From contig NZ_QGGL01000001.1 of NCBI RefSeq assembly GCF_003148565.1, positions 243,792 through 307,791 of the forward strand: a DNA stretch of 64,000 nt. Reading direction: 5' to 3'. The position numbers were made by a program, and so were the translations under genes. Position 1 is the first letter of the stretch; every line of letters starts with the position of its first letter. The notes beneath the pieces are model-generated. The model saw only the letters and a list, made by a program, of their open reading frames with translations, made no database searches and was not told the origin of the DNA. This document shows positions 35,121-45,100 of the stretch, piece after piece. Source of the stretch: Tumebacillus permanentifrigoris (GTDB lineage Bacteria; Bacillota; Bacilli; Tumebacillales; Tumebacillaceae).

Positions 35121-35161
35121 GAAAAGCCGCAAAAATCCCGAAAGATTCCTACGGCTTTGAG
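35121..35161 (-). terminator. Second (proximal) attenuator hairpin ahead of transporter genes
   Basis: On the minus strand AAAGCCG and CGGCTTT form the base of a long hairpin whose inner part (GGAATC / GGGATT, with G-U pairs) extends it. TCTGTGTTTTTG follows. It lies about 55 bases ahead of the BmrC-like start codon. Confidence 0.6.
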
Positions 35162-35181
35162 AGTCGCCCGATGTGGGCAAA

Positions 35182-35220
35182 CAAAAAACCATAGGCTCGC
35201 GTGTAACAGCGGCCTATGGT
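35182..35220 (-). terminator. First attenuator hairpin after the leader peptide
   Basis: On the minus strand ACCATAGGC (35220-35212) pairs exactly with GCCTATGGT (35196-35188), followed by TTTTTTG. It begins 49 bases after the leader stop codon. An upstream segment GGTGC...GCACC (around 35227-35245) could form a competing structure. The arrangement is that of a transcription attenuator. Confidence 0.8.
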
Positions 35221-35268
35221 TGAACTGGTGCATGCTATTTGCACCATCCGATCCCCTCGCGGAGAAAG

Positions 35269-35370
35269 TTACCGTGCAGCCACCGATCCATACGGCTGTT
35301 CTACGCCCCTATTGAGTTGAACAACAAGTTCAGGATTCAAGGCCCGAGCCCCTACTTTTTCGTTCACCAT
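35269..35370 (-). CDS. Leader peptide of BmrCD-like transporter (33 aa)
   Basis: This short gene runs MVNEKVGARALNPEL, then VVQLNRGVEQPYGSVAAR. ATG 35370 follows a strong AAGGAGG with optimal spacing. It lies downstream of a good promoter and upstream of two terminator-like hairpins and the transporter genes. In B. subtilis the bmrCD genes are preceded by the bmrB leader peptide, where stalling of antibiotic-bound ribosomes relieves termination. The same layout here suggests the same control. The peptide does not obviously match BmrB in sequence from memory. Confidence 0.75.
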   Translation of the reverse strand: MVNEKVGARALNPELVVQLNRGVEQPYGSVAAR

Positions 35371-35408
35371 GACGTAGACCTCCTTTTTAATAAGTGGATT
35401 GGTAGAAT

Positions 35409-37814
35409 TTAGATGCTCTCAGTATATGATGTCGTGCCTGCTTTTGTCAATAAAATTTCGAACTCTTCACGCGGAACCGGTTTGCTGAACAGGAAGCCTT
35501 GTGCCAAACTGCACCCTTCATCGCGCAAAAACTGCATCTGGGATTTCTCCTCCACACCTTCCGCGACCACTTCAAGGTCGAGGTTGTGGGCGAGGGCGAT
35601 GACGGCCTTGGCAATCACACCATCGGTGCGGTCGCCGTTGCCCTCGATGCGCCGGACGAAGGATTGGTCAATTTTTAAGCAAGTGATTGGGAAGCGGTGC
35701 AGGTAGGACAGCGACGAGTAGCCCGTGCCAAAATCATCGATGGCAATCGAGATGCCCATGTCCCGCAAGCGGCGCAGGGTCATGTTCACCGTCTCGGTGT
35801 TTTGCATCAGGATGCTCTCCGTCAATTCCAGTTCCAAGTAGCGCGGTTCCAATCCCGTCTCTTGCAAGATGCTCTGCACCGTCTCGACCAGATTGGCCTG
35901 TTCCACTTGGTGTGCAGATAGGTTGACGGCAATGCGCATCGGCGGTAGACCCGCGTCCTGCCATCGCTTGGTCTGGTCACAGGCGGTGCGCAACACCCAC
36001 TCCCCGATCGGTTGAATCAACCCGCTATCCTCAGCGACCGGGATGAACTTGGCAGGGGACACCAGCCCCCAGATGCTGTGGTTCCAGCGGACCAGCGCCT
36101 CCATCCCGACCAAGTCGCCGGTCATCAGGTCGATTTTGGGCTGGTAATAGACGAGAAACTCGCGCCGCTCCAGCGCTTTGCGCAGGTGGTTCTCCATCAG
36201 CAGACGCTCGGCGGCGTGCTGATTCATCGCCGTCGTGTGCAGCTGCCACGTGTTGCGTCCTTGTTGCTTGGCGCGGTGCATGGCGATGTCCGCGTTTTTG
36301 ATCAGCTCAGTGATCTCATCTCCATCGTCCGGGTAGAACGAGATGCCAATCGACGCGGTCAGGAACAGTTCATGACTGTCGAGGTAGAACGGGATGTTCA
36401 GCAATTGCAGGATCTCTTGCACGACGTTCAGCACATCCTGCACATGCATCACATCCGGGATCATCAGCAGGAATTCATCCCCACCGATGCGCGACACGGT
36501 GTCGCTCTCACTGACACATCCAGAGATGCGCTCCGCCACCTCCCGCAACAACCGATCGCCGATGCTGTGGCCTAGCGAATCGTTGATGCCCTTGAAGCGG
36601 TCGAGGTTCAGGAACAGCACCGCAACCTGTGTCCGCGTGCGCTGCGCATGTGCGAGCATCTGCCCGAGGCGGTCGGCCGCCAACATCCGGTTCGGCAGTC
36701 CCGTCAGCGGGTCGTGGTAGGCTTGGTACTGAATCTGCTCTCTGGCATCGCGTATGGTGTGCAACATATCGTTGAAGCGCTTCGTCAACAGCCCAATCTC
36801 CCGGCTCGAAGAGACCGTCTCGATATCCATCTCGTAATTGCCTCTCGCCACTTGGTCGACCGCGTTGTACAGTTGGCGGATCGGCTTGATGATCTGCCGG
36901 GCGTAGATCGCGGTGACCACCGACAGCGGGATGAAGATCAAGATGCACAGAATCCAGAGGTTGTGGCGGAAGGCATTAAATCCCTCATAGACCGACTCGT
37001 CTGGCACCTGTGCCACCACCCCCCACCCGATCTCCGGGACGTAGGCGTAGGAGGCATCCATCAGCACGCCACGCGTGTTGACGACTTGTCGGTAGCCCGA
37101 GGTTTTGTTGTTGGTGACCGATTGCACCACTTCGTTCTGGGAGATGTTCTCGCCGATACGGGTCTTGTCCGGGTGTGAGATCAGCCGTCCGTTCCGGTCA
37201 AAAATATAGACATAGCCCTCGCCGCCCAGTTCGATTTTCTGGAACAAGGTACTGAGGAATTTGTTCTCGCTGATCCGCAGGGTCAGGTTGACGCTGCGCT
37301 CCACGACACCCAGCTCATCGAGAATCGGCACGGAGACGACCACGACAGGTCGTCCTGCCGCGCCCCAGAGCACATCGCTGATGTAGGGGGTCTTCTGCAC
37401 CAAGGAATGCCGGATGTACTCGCGGTAGCCGAGATCCACGTCTTGCAAGTCCGCCAGATCGTTGGGGATGACTTGACGAACTACTCCGTTCGGATCGGTG
37501 ATCACCGCACTGTCGATGATTGCAGATGTCTCCACGATGTCTTGGAGGCCCTTTCGCAAGACGCTGCCATCGGTGCTATGGAAATTCGAGTCTTGCTGAA
37601 CCGCTTTGATCACCACGTGAATATAGTCCGCCACATTCTCAACTTGCTCTGTGATGCGGTTGACGCTGGCATCGGTAATCGTCTGCGCCTTCTCACGGGA
37701 AATTTCCGGCAACGTCACAGCAGAGGTGACAAACATGGAAGCCAGCAGGATGCAGATGAGCGCCAAGTTGATCAGATAGATTCGCCAAAAAATACTAGAC
37801 TTCCATACTCTCAT
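35409..37814 (-). CDS. Sensor diguanylate cyclase / phosphodiesterase (dCache-HAMP-GGDEF-EAL)
   Basis: This 801-residue membrane protein controls cyclic di-GMP. The first membrane helix is at about 10-30, an extracellular dCache-type sensor at about 35-280, the second helix at about 285-306 (WILCILIFIPLSVVTAIYA) and HAMP at about 306-358. The GGDEF domain has an intact GGDEF at 444-448. The EAL domain has intact E572-A-L, with DDFGTGYSSLSYL and KIDQSFVRRI further on. Both active-site motifs are kept, so it could make or break the messenger depending on the sensed ligand. ATG 37814 follows GAGGAG. Confidence 0.94.
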   Translation of the reverse strand: MRVWKSSIFWRIYLINLALICILLASMFVTSAVTLPEISREKAQTITDASVNRITEQVENVADYIHVVIKAVQQDSNFHSTDGSVLRKGLQDIVETSAIIDSAVITDPNGVVRQVIPNDLADLQDVDLGYREYIRHSLVQKTPYISDVLWGAAGRPVVVVSVPILDELGVVERSVNLTLRISENKFLSTLFQKIELGGEGYVYIFDRNGRLISHPDKTRIGENISQNEVVQSVTNNKTSGYRQVVNTRGVLMDASYAYVPEIGWGVVAQVPDESVYEGFNAFRHNLWILCILIFIPLSVVTAIYARQIIKPIRQLYNAVDQVARGNYEMDIETVSSSREIGLLTKRFNDMLHTIRDAREQIQYQAYHDPLTGLPNRMLAADRLGQMLAHAQRTRTQVAVLFLNLDRFKGINDSLGHSIGDRLLREVAERISGCVSESDTVSRIGGDEFLLMIPDVMHVQDVLNVVQEILQLLNIPFYLDSHELFLTASIGISFYPDDGDEITELIKNADIAMHRAKQQGRNTWQLHTTAMNQHAAERLLMENHLRKALERREFLVYYQPKIDLMTGDLVGMEALVRWNHSIWGLVSPAKFIPVAEDSGLIQPIGEWVLRTACDQTKRWQDAGLPPMRIAVNLSAHQVEQANLVETVQSILQETGLEPRYLELELTESILMQNTETVNMTLRRLRDMGISIAIDDFGTGYSSLSYLHRFPITCLKIDQSFVRRIEGNGDRTDGVIAKAVIALAHNLDLEVVAEGVEEKSQMQFLRDEGCSLAQGFLFSKPVPREEFEILLTKAGTTSYTESI
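35421..35450 (-). promoter_or_regulatory. Promoter of leader and transporter operon, inside the 3' end of the GGDEF-EAL gene
   Basis: On the minus strand TTGACA (35450-35445) and TATACT (35426-35421) are 18 bp apart. This near-consensus promoter lies within the last 14 codons of the upstream gene, about 50 bases before the leader start codon. Confidence 0.75.
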
Positions 37815-37985
37815 CTCGGCAACTCCTCCTCTCCCGTTTGACAGGAAATAACACAGTTCGGTGCAACTCTTGGTGTATCCAATATATCATGTATGGCATT
37901 TCATTTACACCACTAATTCAGAAACACTCAATCTGCCTATTTACCAGTATATACATTGTAAACAACTATCTACTTTCATCTGCAC

Positions 37986-38026
37986 AAAAAAAGCCAAGCA
38001 TCCGCAAGTGGATGCTCGGCTTTTTC
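37986..38026 (-). terminator. Terminator after pxpC-like gene
   Basis: AAAAAAAGCCAAGCATCC pairs with GGATGCTCGGCTTTTT (one mismatch). Confidence 0.88.
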
Positions 38027-38037
38027 CAGATCAATTC

Positions 38038-39042
38038 TCAACGGTTTTGTGCAAGGATCGTGTTTTTGAGGATATGCAACCCCATCTCGCGCAGGTAGGC
38101 GAGTTCTTGGGCTTCTTGGATTGAGATCTCGTGGAATTTAATTCGTTCGCCAGGGCGCACTTGGGAGAGCACCGGGAAATCGACAGGAATGACGTTGGCG
38201 ATGTGCGCTGTGGTCAGCACCCCTGTGCTCATCTGGATCACAGGTTCGTCGCCATCTGGGAGGCCGATTGCACCGATCAGTTCGGAGGAGGCGGAGGTGG
38301 TGGCAGACGACGATTGTTCGAGTCGCAAGGACACTCCGTCGAGACGGTAGTGCAGGCGGTCGGTCTCCGGCTTCAATTGGAAGGGACTTGTGAAGATGCG
38401 CTCGCGGGAGCCGGAACTGAACTCGGCGAACTCGCCGCTGCGCAGGACGCGGATGCGGCGCTTGGCGTTGTAGGACGGCATGATCTCGTGCGAGACAAAC
38501 CACGGGGTGGTTGCAAACGCACGATGCTTCGCTTTCTCGCGCAGGGTGATCATACGGCGCTCGCCCGTCTCAGACGGCAGCCCGAATTGCAAGGTGTCGC
38601 CCTCGCGCAAGGCATGGCCTTGGTGCAAGGACGCTCCCGGGCGCGGGCTGGAGAAGCGGTAGTTTTGAGCTGTCGGAACTTCAAAGCCCCCGGAGACGGC
38701 GAGATAGGCGCGGAAGCCGGACTTCGCGTCGCCAAAGCGCAGCACGCTGCCCGCATGGACGTAGACAGGTCGCCAGTTCGGGATCGCCTGCCCGTCCACC
38801 GTCGGTTCGAGGTCGCCCCCACAGACGGCGATCAACGCCTCACGCTCGAACAGAATCTCAGGTCCGAGCAAGGTGATCTCCAGCGCAGGCTCCCCTTCTT
38901 CATTGCCAACCAGCAGATTGGCCGCCAGCAAAGCGAACGAGTCGATCGCTCCTCCGACTGCAAGCCCCTCCTGCCCAAACTCATACCGGCTGCGTTCTTG
39001 CAAGGTGCTGAACAACCCCCTGCGGATGATCTTCAGACTCAT
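38038..39042 (-). CDS. pxpC: PxpC / KipA-like protein (biotin-dependent carboxyltransferase family)
   Basis: This 334-residue protein belongs to the family of 5-oxoprolinase subunit C / KipA (urea amidolyase-related AHS2 domain). It begins MSLKIIRRGLFSTLQERSRYEFGQEGLAVGGAIDSFALLAANLLVGNEE, the standard N-terminal pattern, and ends with the typical pyran-type domain (AHIANVIPVDFPVLSQVRPGERIKF). ATG 39042 follows GGGAGGG. In most genomes it sits with pxpB and pxpA; no such partner lies next to it here. The central stretch (YRFSSPRPGASLHQGHALREGD) is divergent from the usual glycine-rich GR-x-L motif. Confidence 0.88.
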   Translation of the reverse strand: MSLKIIRRGLFSTLQERSRYEFGQEGLAVGGAIDSFALLAANLLVGNEEGEPALEITLLGPEILFEREALIAVCGGDLEPTVDGQAIPNWRPVYVHAGSVLRFGDAKSGFRAYLAVSGGFEVPTAQNYRFSSPRPGASLHQGHALREGDTLQFGLPSETGERRMITLREKAKHRAFATTPWFVSHEIMPSYNAKRRIRVLRSGEFAEFSSGSRERIFTSPFQLKPETDRLHYRLDGVSLRLEQSSSATTSASSELIGAIGLPDGDEPVIQMSTGVLTTAHIANVIPVDFPVLSQVRPGERIKFHEISIQEAQELAYLREMGLHILKNTILAQNR

Positions 39043-39146
39043 GGATATACCCTCCCAAATCAAGTTTGGAAATTTTATAATTAAAAATAATTTACGATTT
39101 ATCGCATGTGTTTAGTTTACTACATCATTGCTCCGATTCATAGCAC

Positions 39147-39178
39147 AAAAAAGACCCCCTGAGGCAGGGGGTCTTTTT
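39147..39178 (-). terminator. Terminator after amylopullulanase gene
   Basis: AAAAAAGACCCCCT pairs with AGGGGGTCTTTTT around GAGGC. Confidence 0.9.
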
Positions 39179-39181
39179 GGC

Positions 39182-42100
39182 TTACTCGCCGAGCAGTTTG
39201 TAGATGACTTGTGCGCTTTCCGCACGAGTGGTCTGGCCTTGCGGGGAGAAGGTATTGTCACCCTCACCTGCGAGGAAGCCCAATTGGACTGCCGCTTGGA
39301 TCGAGGTCTGTGCCCACGCGCTGATGTCGGCTGCGTCGTGGAAGGTCAGTTCCGCGAGATCCGTCGCCTCGTGACCGGTCTTCACAGCATGTGCACGCAT
39401 CAGCATCGCGGCCATCTCTTCACGGGTGATCGTCTCGTTCGGAGCGAAGGTGTTCGCGCTCCGGCCATAGACGAGTCCTGCTTCGCTGGCGGCGGCGACA
39501 GACTGTGCATACCAGTCGCTTGCATCCACGTCGGTGAAGGAGGCGTTGTGCATCGCCTTCAGGTCGAGGGTGCGCACGAGCAGTGCGGCGAATTCGGCGC
39601 GGGTGATGTTGCGCTCCGGTTCGAATTGGTCATCGCTGGTGCCGGTGATCACATGCTTGGCGGTCAGCTCTTGGATCGCATTCGCCGCCCAGTGCTTGGC
39701 ATCGAGGTCAGCGAAGTGCTTGTTGAACTCAAGCACTGCGTATTTGGAGAAGTGGTGAATTTCGACGGTCATGGTCTTGCCGTCTGCACTCAGCTTGCCA
39801 CCGACGAATTCAAGTTTGCCATCGTCGCTGATGTAGTAGATGCCGAGCAGCTTTTTGTTCGCATTGCCGTTCACTTGGAACGTCAGGGTGAGCGGATGGT
39901 CGAATTGGCTCAGAGCGGACGTTTCCTTGCCATCTGCACCGACGAGCGCGAGGTGGAAGTCATAGACGTCCGAGACAGCCGCGACGTTCGCCTTGCCTGT
40001 CTCGCTCGCTTTGCCCAGCAGGACTTTTTTCGTTGCTTCGTCCAGCGGCTTGACTTGCAAGGAGATCTGCTGGCCCGTGGTAGCGCCCGTTTGATTGACG
40101 AGCTGGGTGAGGGTTTCTGTCGGGACATGGAGCACGACATTGCCCTGCGTGAGTTCCAGTTGCTTGTTACCCAGCAGTGCGGCGGTGTTGGTCGGCAGGA
40201 AGACTTCGTTCTTGCCGCTGATGTTCAAGGTGACGTTGGTGCCGTTGCTGGATGCGTTGATCGCGTCCTTCAACTGCTGCTCAGAGATCGTGCCCGGCTT
40301 TTCTGCCGGCTTGCCGTTCCCGTTGCTATTGCCGTTGCCATTTCCACCTGCGTTGTTGACGTTGACCGTGCTGGTGGCGGTGAAGTTCCCATCCTTCGTC
40401 GTGACGGTGACCACGGTGTGGCCTGGTGCGAGCGGGGTGACTTCGCCGTTCGCGTTGACCGTTGCGACGGTCGGATCACTGGAGCTCCAGGTGACATCCT
40501 TGACGGTTGCGTTGGCAGGTTCGATCGTGGCCGTCAGCTTGGTCGCGGCTTGACCCGCCGTCAGCACCAGCAGTGACTTGTCGAGCGCAACGCCAGTGAC
40601 AGCAACCGGCGCGACTGTGGACTCGCGGGTGATGTCCATCTCCAGCGTCTTGGTCGCTTGACTTGCGCGGCCCTTGTCGGTGTACCACGGCAGGTTCATC
40701 GTCTCCGCGCTCGGTTCGATGTGCAACACGAAGTGGTTGAGACCCGGTGCCAGTGGCAGGTTGTCAACTTGGACGTTGCCAAAAGCATCCATGCTGCCAG
40801 CCGGAATCGGTTGGCCGTTGATGGTGTAGGTCACGCCATAGGGCACGTTGGCTTTGAGCGTGAAGTGATCGTCTGGCGTCGAGTAGGTGATTTTTTCACC
40901 ATACGAGATCCGCGGCATGGTGACGATCATCGGCATATCCACCCAGCGCAGGACATAATCGTCCACGACCATCTGGTTGCTGCCTTGGTTCTTGACCGTC
41001 AGCTTCATGTTGGTATCGGTCGAAGAGTACGCATAGTTACTCGGGTCTTGGGTGTCGTTCGCCATGCGGTTGTGCGAGGTCAGCGCTTCGGTCGACCAAG
41101 TGCCACGGGTGTATTTGTACTGAATTGCCTTGCCTGACATCATCTTGAAGCTGTACTCGACGACATCGCGGGAGGTCGCGCCACTCGGGACGTTCAACTT
41201 GCCGCCCGATGAGTTCCAGCCGTTGAGGTCGCCCGCGATGAAGATATCATCCTGCACCGGCGTGTAGCTCGGGAGATGCACGCGCAGTTTCACATCGACC
41301 ATAACGAGCGTCGGGGTGACAGACTGTTCGTTGGACAGCGCACGGTTGTATGAGCTGTCTACTGCGGAGACCTTGTACGTGTACGCCGTGTCATTGCTGA
41401 CGGTGAAGTCGACGTAGGAAGTCACCGTTTTCTCCACGACTGCGAGCTTTTCAAAGTCGGTGCCCGTCGACTTGCGATACACTTCGAATTGGTAGACGCT
41501 CGCATCGAGGTCATCCTCCGTCCAATTCAGTTGGACGCGGTTGGACTCGACGTTGATCGCAGCCAGTTCCGGCGCGTTCGGAGCTGTGGTGTCGTTGGCG
41601 TCTGCATAGACATCGACAAATGCTTGTGTCGACTCCGTGTAGGTCTCGCCATTGTCGGTGGAGACTTTGCCGAAGTAGTAGTGCGCGCCTGCTTCGGTCG
41701 GTTCAAATGTCGCCCAGTAGACTTTTTTGCCATCATTGGTGTCTTGCTTGTAGCGCAGTTTGGTGTCGGTCGCTGTGGCTTTGTTTTTGCCTTCCTTATA
41801 GAAGGCGAGACGAGCGATCAGGTTCGGTGCATCCTGACCTGCATACGCCGGATCATCGGTCAGACCGGGTACGTTGACTGTGACTTGGATTTCGGAGGTC
41901 TTGTTTCCAGCGCCCAGCGTCACCGGAGTTGACTGTTGGGTGATGTCAACTTCGCTGATCTCAAATGCCGGGGTTGCGGCCGCATACGCACTCAACGGGC
42001 TCTGCCCGCCATCGGTCGTTGCGGTTACGGTGTAGTAGTACTTCTTGCCATTTTGCACATTGACGTCCATCCACGTGGTGTCGGTGATCACGCCCACGCG

Positions 42101-45100
42101 TTGCAGTTGTCCGCCTTCGATCGGTGCGCGGTAGACGGTGTAGCCCGTCGCTGTGGCGACTGCATCCCACGTGAGGGTGACGCGTTGGTTGCCGCCGGTC
42201 GCGTGGACGTTCTCGACAGACGGAACGACGACGAGATCGGTTGTGGAGGTCATCATCAAACCGCTCATGCCTTTGACGGTCAGTTCAATTTTGCCGTCTA
42301 CGGTCGTGCCTTCCACCGTGTTGCCCAGTTGGTCTCGAAGCGTCAGACCGTCTGGCAGGAACCCTGCAACATCCGCTTGGATCGTCGCATCGTTCGGCCC
42401 ACGGTTGACGACGACCAGACCGGCTTTGCTGGCCGTTTTGCGTGCGTAGGCGATGACGTCGCCTTGGGTGTACGCCACTTTCAGATCGCCAGTGCGGAAC
42501 ACTTCGTTGTCGTCACGGGTGTTCGCCGCTTTTTGATAGGTGTCAAACAGGCTTGCATAGCGCTCAACACCTGCATAGGTGCCGTTCGAGCCAGAGACGC
42601 GCTCCCACGGGAACGAGCGGCGGGAGTCCGGGTCCTTGGTGCCGGTGAGCCCGACTTCATCGCCGTAGTTGATCGTCGGCGCGCCCGGATATCCCATCTG
42701 GAAGATCGCGGTCAGCGCTTGCATCTTGAGTGCTTTGTCAGACGCATCCGGGGCGATCGCGAGGTGTTCCTCTTCCCATTCCGGTTTGTCGTACTTGGTG
42801 ATCGAGCGGATCGTATCGTGCGAGTCGACGAGGTTGAGCATGACTTGCCATGCTTCTGCCGGGTAGTCTTCGCGGATCGATTCCAGCGCGTCATTGAATT
42901 GCTGCGCGTTGCCGGAGATGATGAAGCCCTGCAGCGCGCCACGGAAGCGGTAGTTCATGACCGAGTCAAACTGGTCGCCGAGCAGGAAGCGAGTTGCGAC
43001 GCCCCACTCTTCGCCGAGGATGACCGGGTCGTCGATCGGTTCGCCGTTGGCATCGAGGCGTCCGGTCGTCGACTTCACCGCTTTGCGGAATTGTTGCCAA
43101 GTGCCAGCGGAGACGTCCGGTGCGACATCGAGACGCCAGCCGCGCGCGCCCATCCACTCCCAACGCTGCGAGTTCGCGTTTTGCATCATCGCGCTCGCAT
43201 CTTCGTCGGTCTTGCCCGTCAGGTCGTGACCGATGACGATATCACGGTAGCCCAAGACATTCCATTCATGGTTGCCCGGCAGCGCTTCGGTATCGCCTGC
43301 TGCTGCGGACGGTGCATCGACAACCGGGAGGGAGTCATAGCCCCACCAGCCTTCGTACTTGTAGTGGTTTTCGACTTTTTCATTGGAGACGGTGAACCAC
43401 TTGGTGAAATCAAAGTCCTGTGGGTACTGGTAGTTCTGACCCGTCGCCGGGTTGATTTGCGCCGTGAAGGAATCGATGACTTCCTGCTCTGCGATCATCT
43501 GCGACTTGTGTTCCACGTTGACTTTGTCCCAAACTTTTGCCCAGAACTCGTAAGCGCCGATCTCCGGGTACTTGCCATAGCGGTCAAAGTAGATGGAATC
43601 ATCGCCCACGTGATTGAACACGCCGTCTACGATCAACTTGATCCCCTTCGCACGCGCTTGCTTGGCGAATTCTGCAAAAACACGGTCGGACGCGACGCGT
43701 GTTTTTTCATAATCCATGCCTGACGTCGGGTCGCCCGGCGTGTTGTAGACCGGCTCGCCAAACATCGGGTCGAGGTGTTTGTAGTCGGTTGCATCGTACT
43801 TGTGGTTCGACGAGGCCCACGCGACCGGGTTGAAGTAGATGACGGTGACGCCCAGCGACTGGAGGTAGTCGAGTTTCTGTGCGGCACCTTGGATATCGCC
43901 ACCGTAGAATTCGTTGGTCCAGAGGCCGTCTGTTTTCGCCCCTGGGAAGTACGGTTGCTGTTCCGGTTTCGTGCGATCCGGGTTCTCCGGCACATCCGAC
44001 CATTGGCCCGCGACTTGATCCGGGGTCGGGTCGTTCGGCACGCCACCATCGAAGTATTGGAGCTTGTGTCCGTCCTTCGAGGTCAGGACTTCGCCGGGCA
44101 GGGTCTCCCCGCCACGGTAGCCGTCTGCGGTTTTTGCACGGTTGTTGGTTTTGTCGCCGTCAAAGAAGCGATCCGGGAAGATCTGATAGACGACGGCGTT
44201 TTTCATCCAATCCGGGGTTTGGAAGTCCTTGGCGTAGACGGTGAGGTCATACGGCAACGCCCCTTCATCTGCGGAGACACCTGTGCCGCCGCGCGTGTTG
44301 TCCTCGCCGTACTCGACTTTGGTCGGGCCGTCGATCAGGATGAATTTGTAGCCCCACACGCCGATGCCTTGGAAGGCCGTTTTCGGGATCGTGACTTCCC
44401 AGAAGTCTTTTTCATCGAACGTGGTGGCTTTGTGCATGTCATAAGCGGAAGCGAGTCCTTGCGGGTTGGTCAGTTCCACGCGCGCGACTTGTGCGTCACC
44501 CGCCGCTGTGGAAAAACGCAACGTGAGGTCTTCCGTTTGCTCCTTGATCGCGCCAAACGGTTTCTTGTACGTCACCGTGCGGGAATCAAAGGCGAGCTTG
44601 TCGCGATGGATCGTGCCATCGAACTGGCCTTCTGCCGGTTTGTAGTCGGTGGAGAGCGACTTGCCGTTCTGCAGGTCGATCGAGAGCGTCACATCCGCCG
44701 GGTCGATCGTTTGCAACTCAAAGTTGTTACCGCCCGCATCGCCATACGCTGGAGCGCTCCAGTTATCGCCTTGGACGACCTTCATCGCGTACTTGCCGAC
44801 GGGAAGTGAGCGCTGCAGTTGGTAGACCGTGTTGTCAAAGTGCGTATCGACAAACATCTGCTTCGCTTGATCCGGGCTCCAAGCCGGTTCGCCAAACACC
44901 GTCTGGATATCGCCGACCAATCGCGGCCACTCGGCATCGGTCAGCGCGGGGGTGTACTGGGGCAAACCAGCGACGCCCGGCAGGTTGATGCGCGCTTGGC
45001 CCAGCGCGTCATTTACGTAAAAATTGACCTTGGACTGTTCACTCAGGTCAAACTGGAAGTTGCTGCCGTTGTCGGAGTATCCGTCCCACGTGCCTTGGTG

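Noticed and set aside
41936-43723. Plus-strand frame of 595 codons within the amylopullulanase gene
   Set aside because: It is antisense to the GH13 catalytic domain, whose motifs are intact, and its composition is typical of reverse-frame translation.
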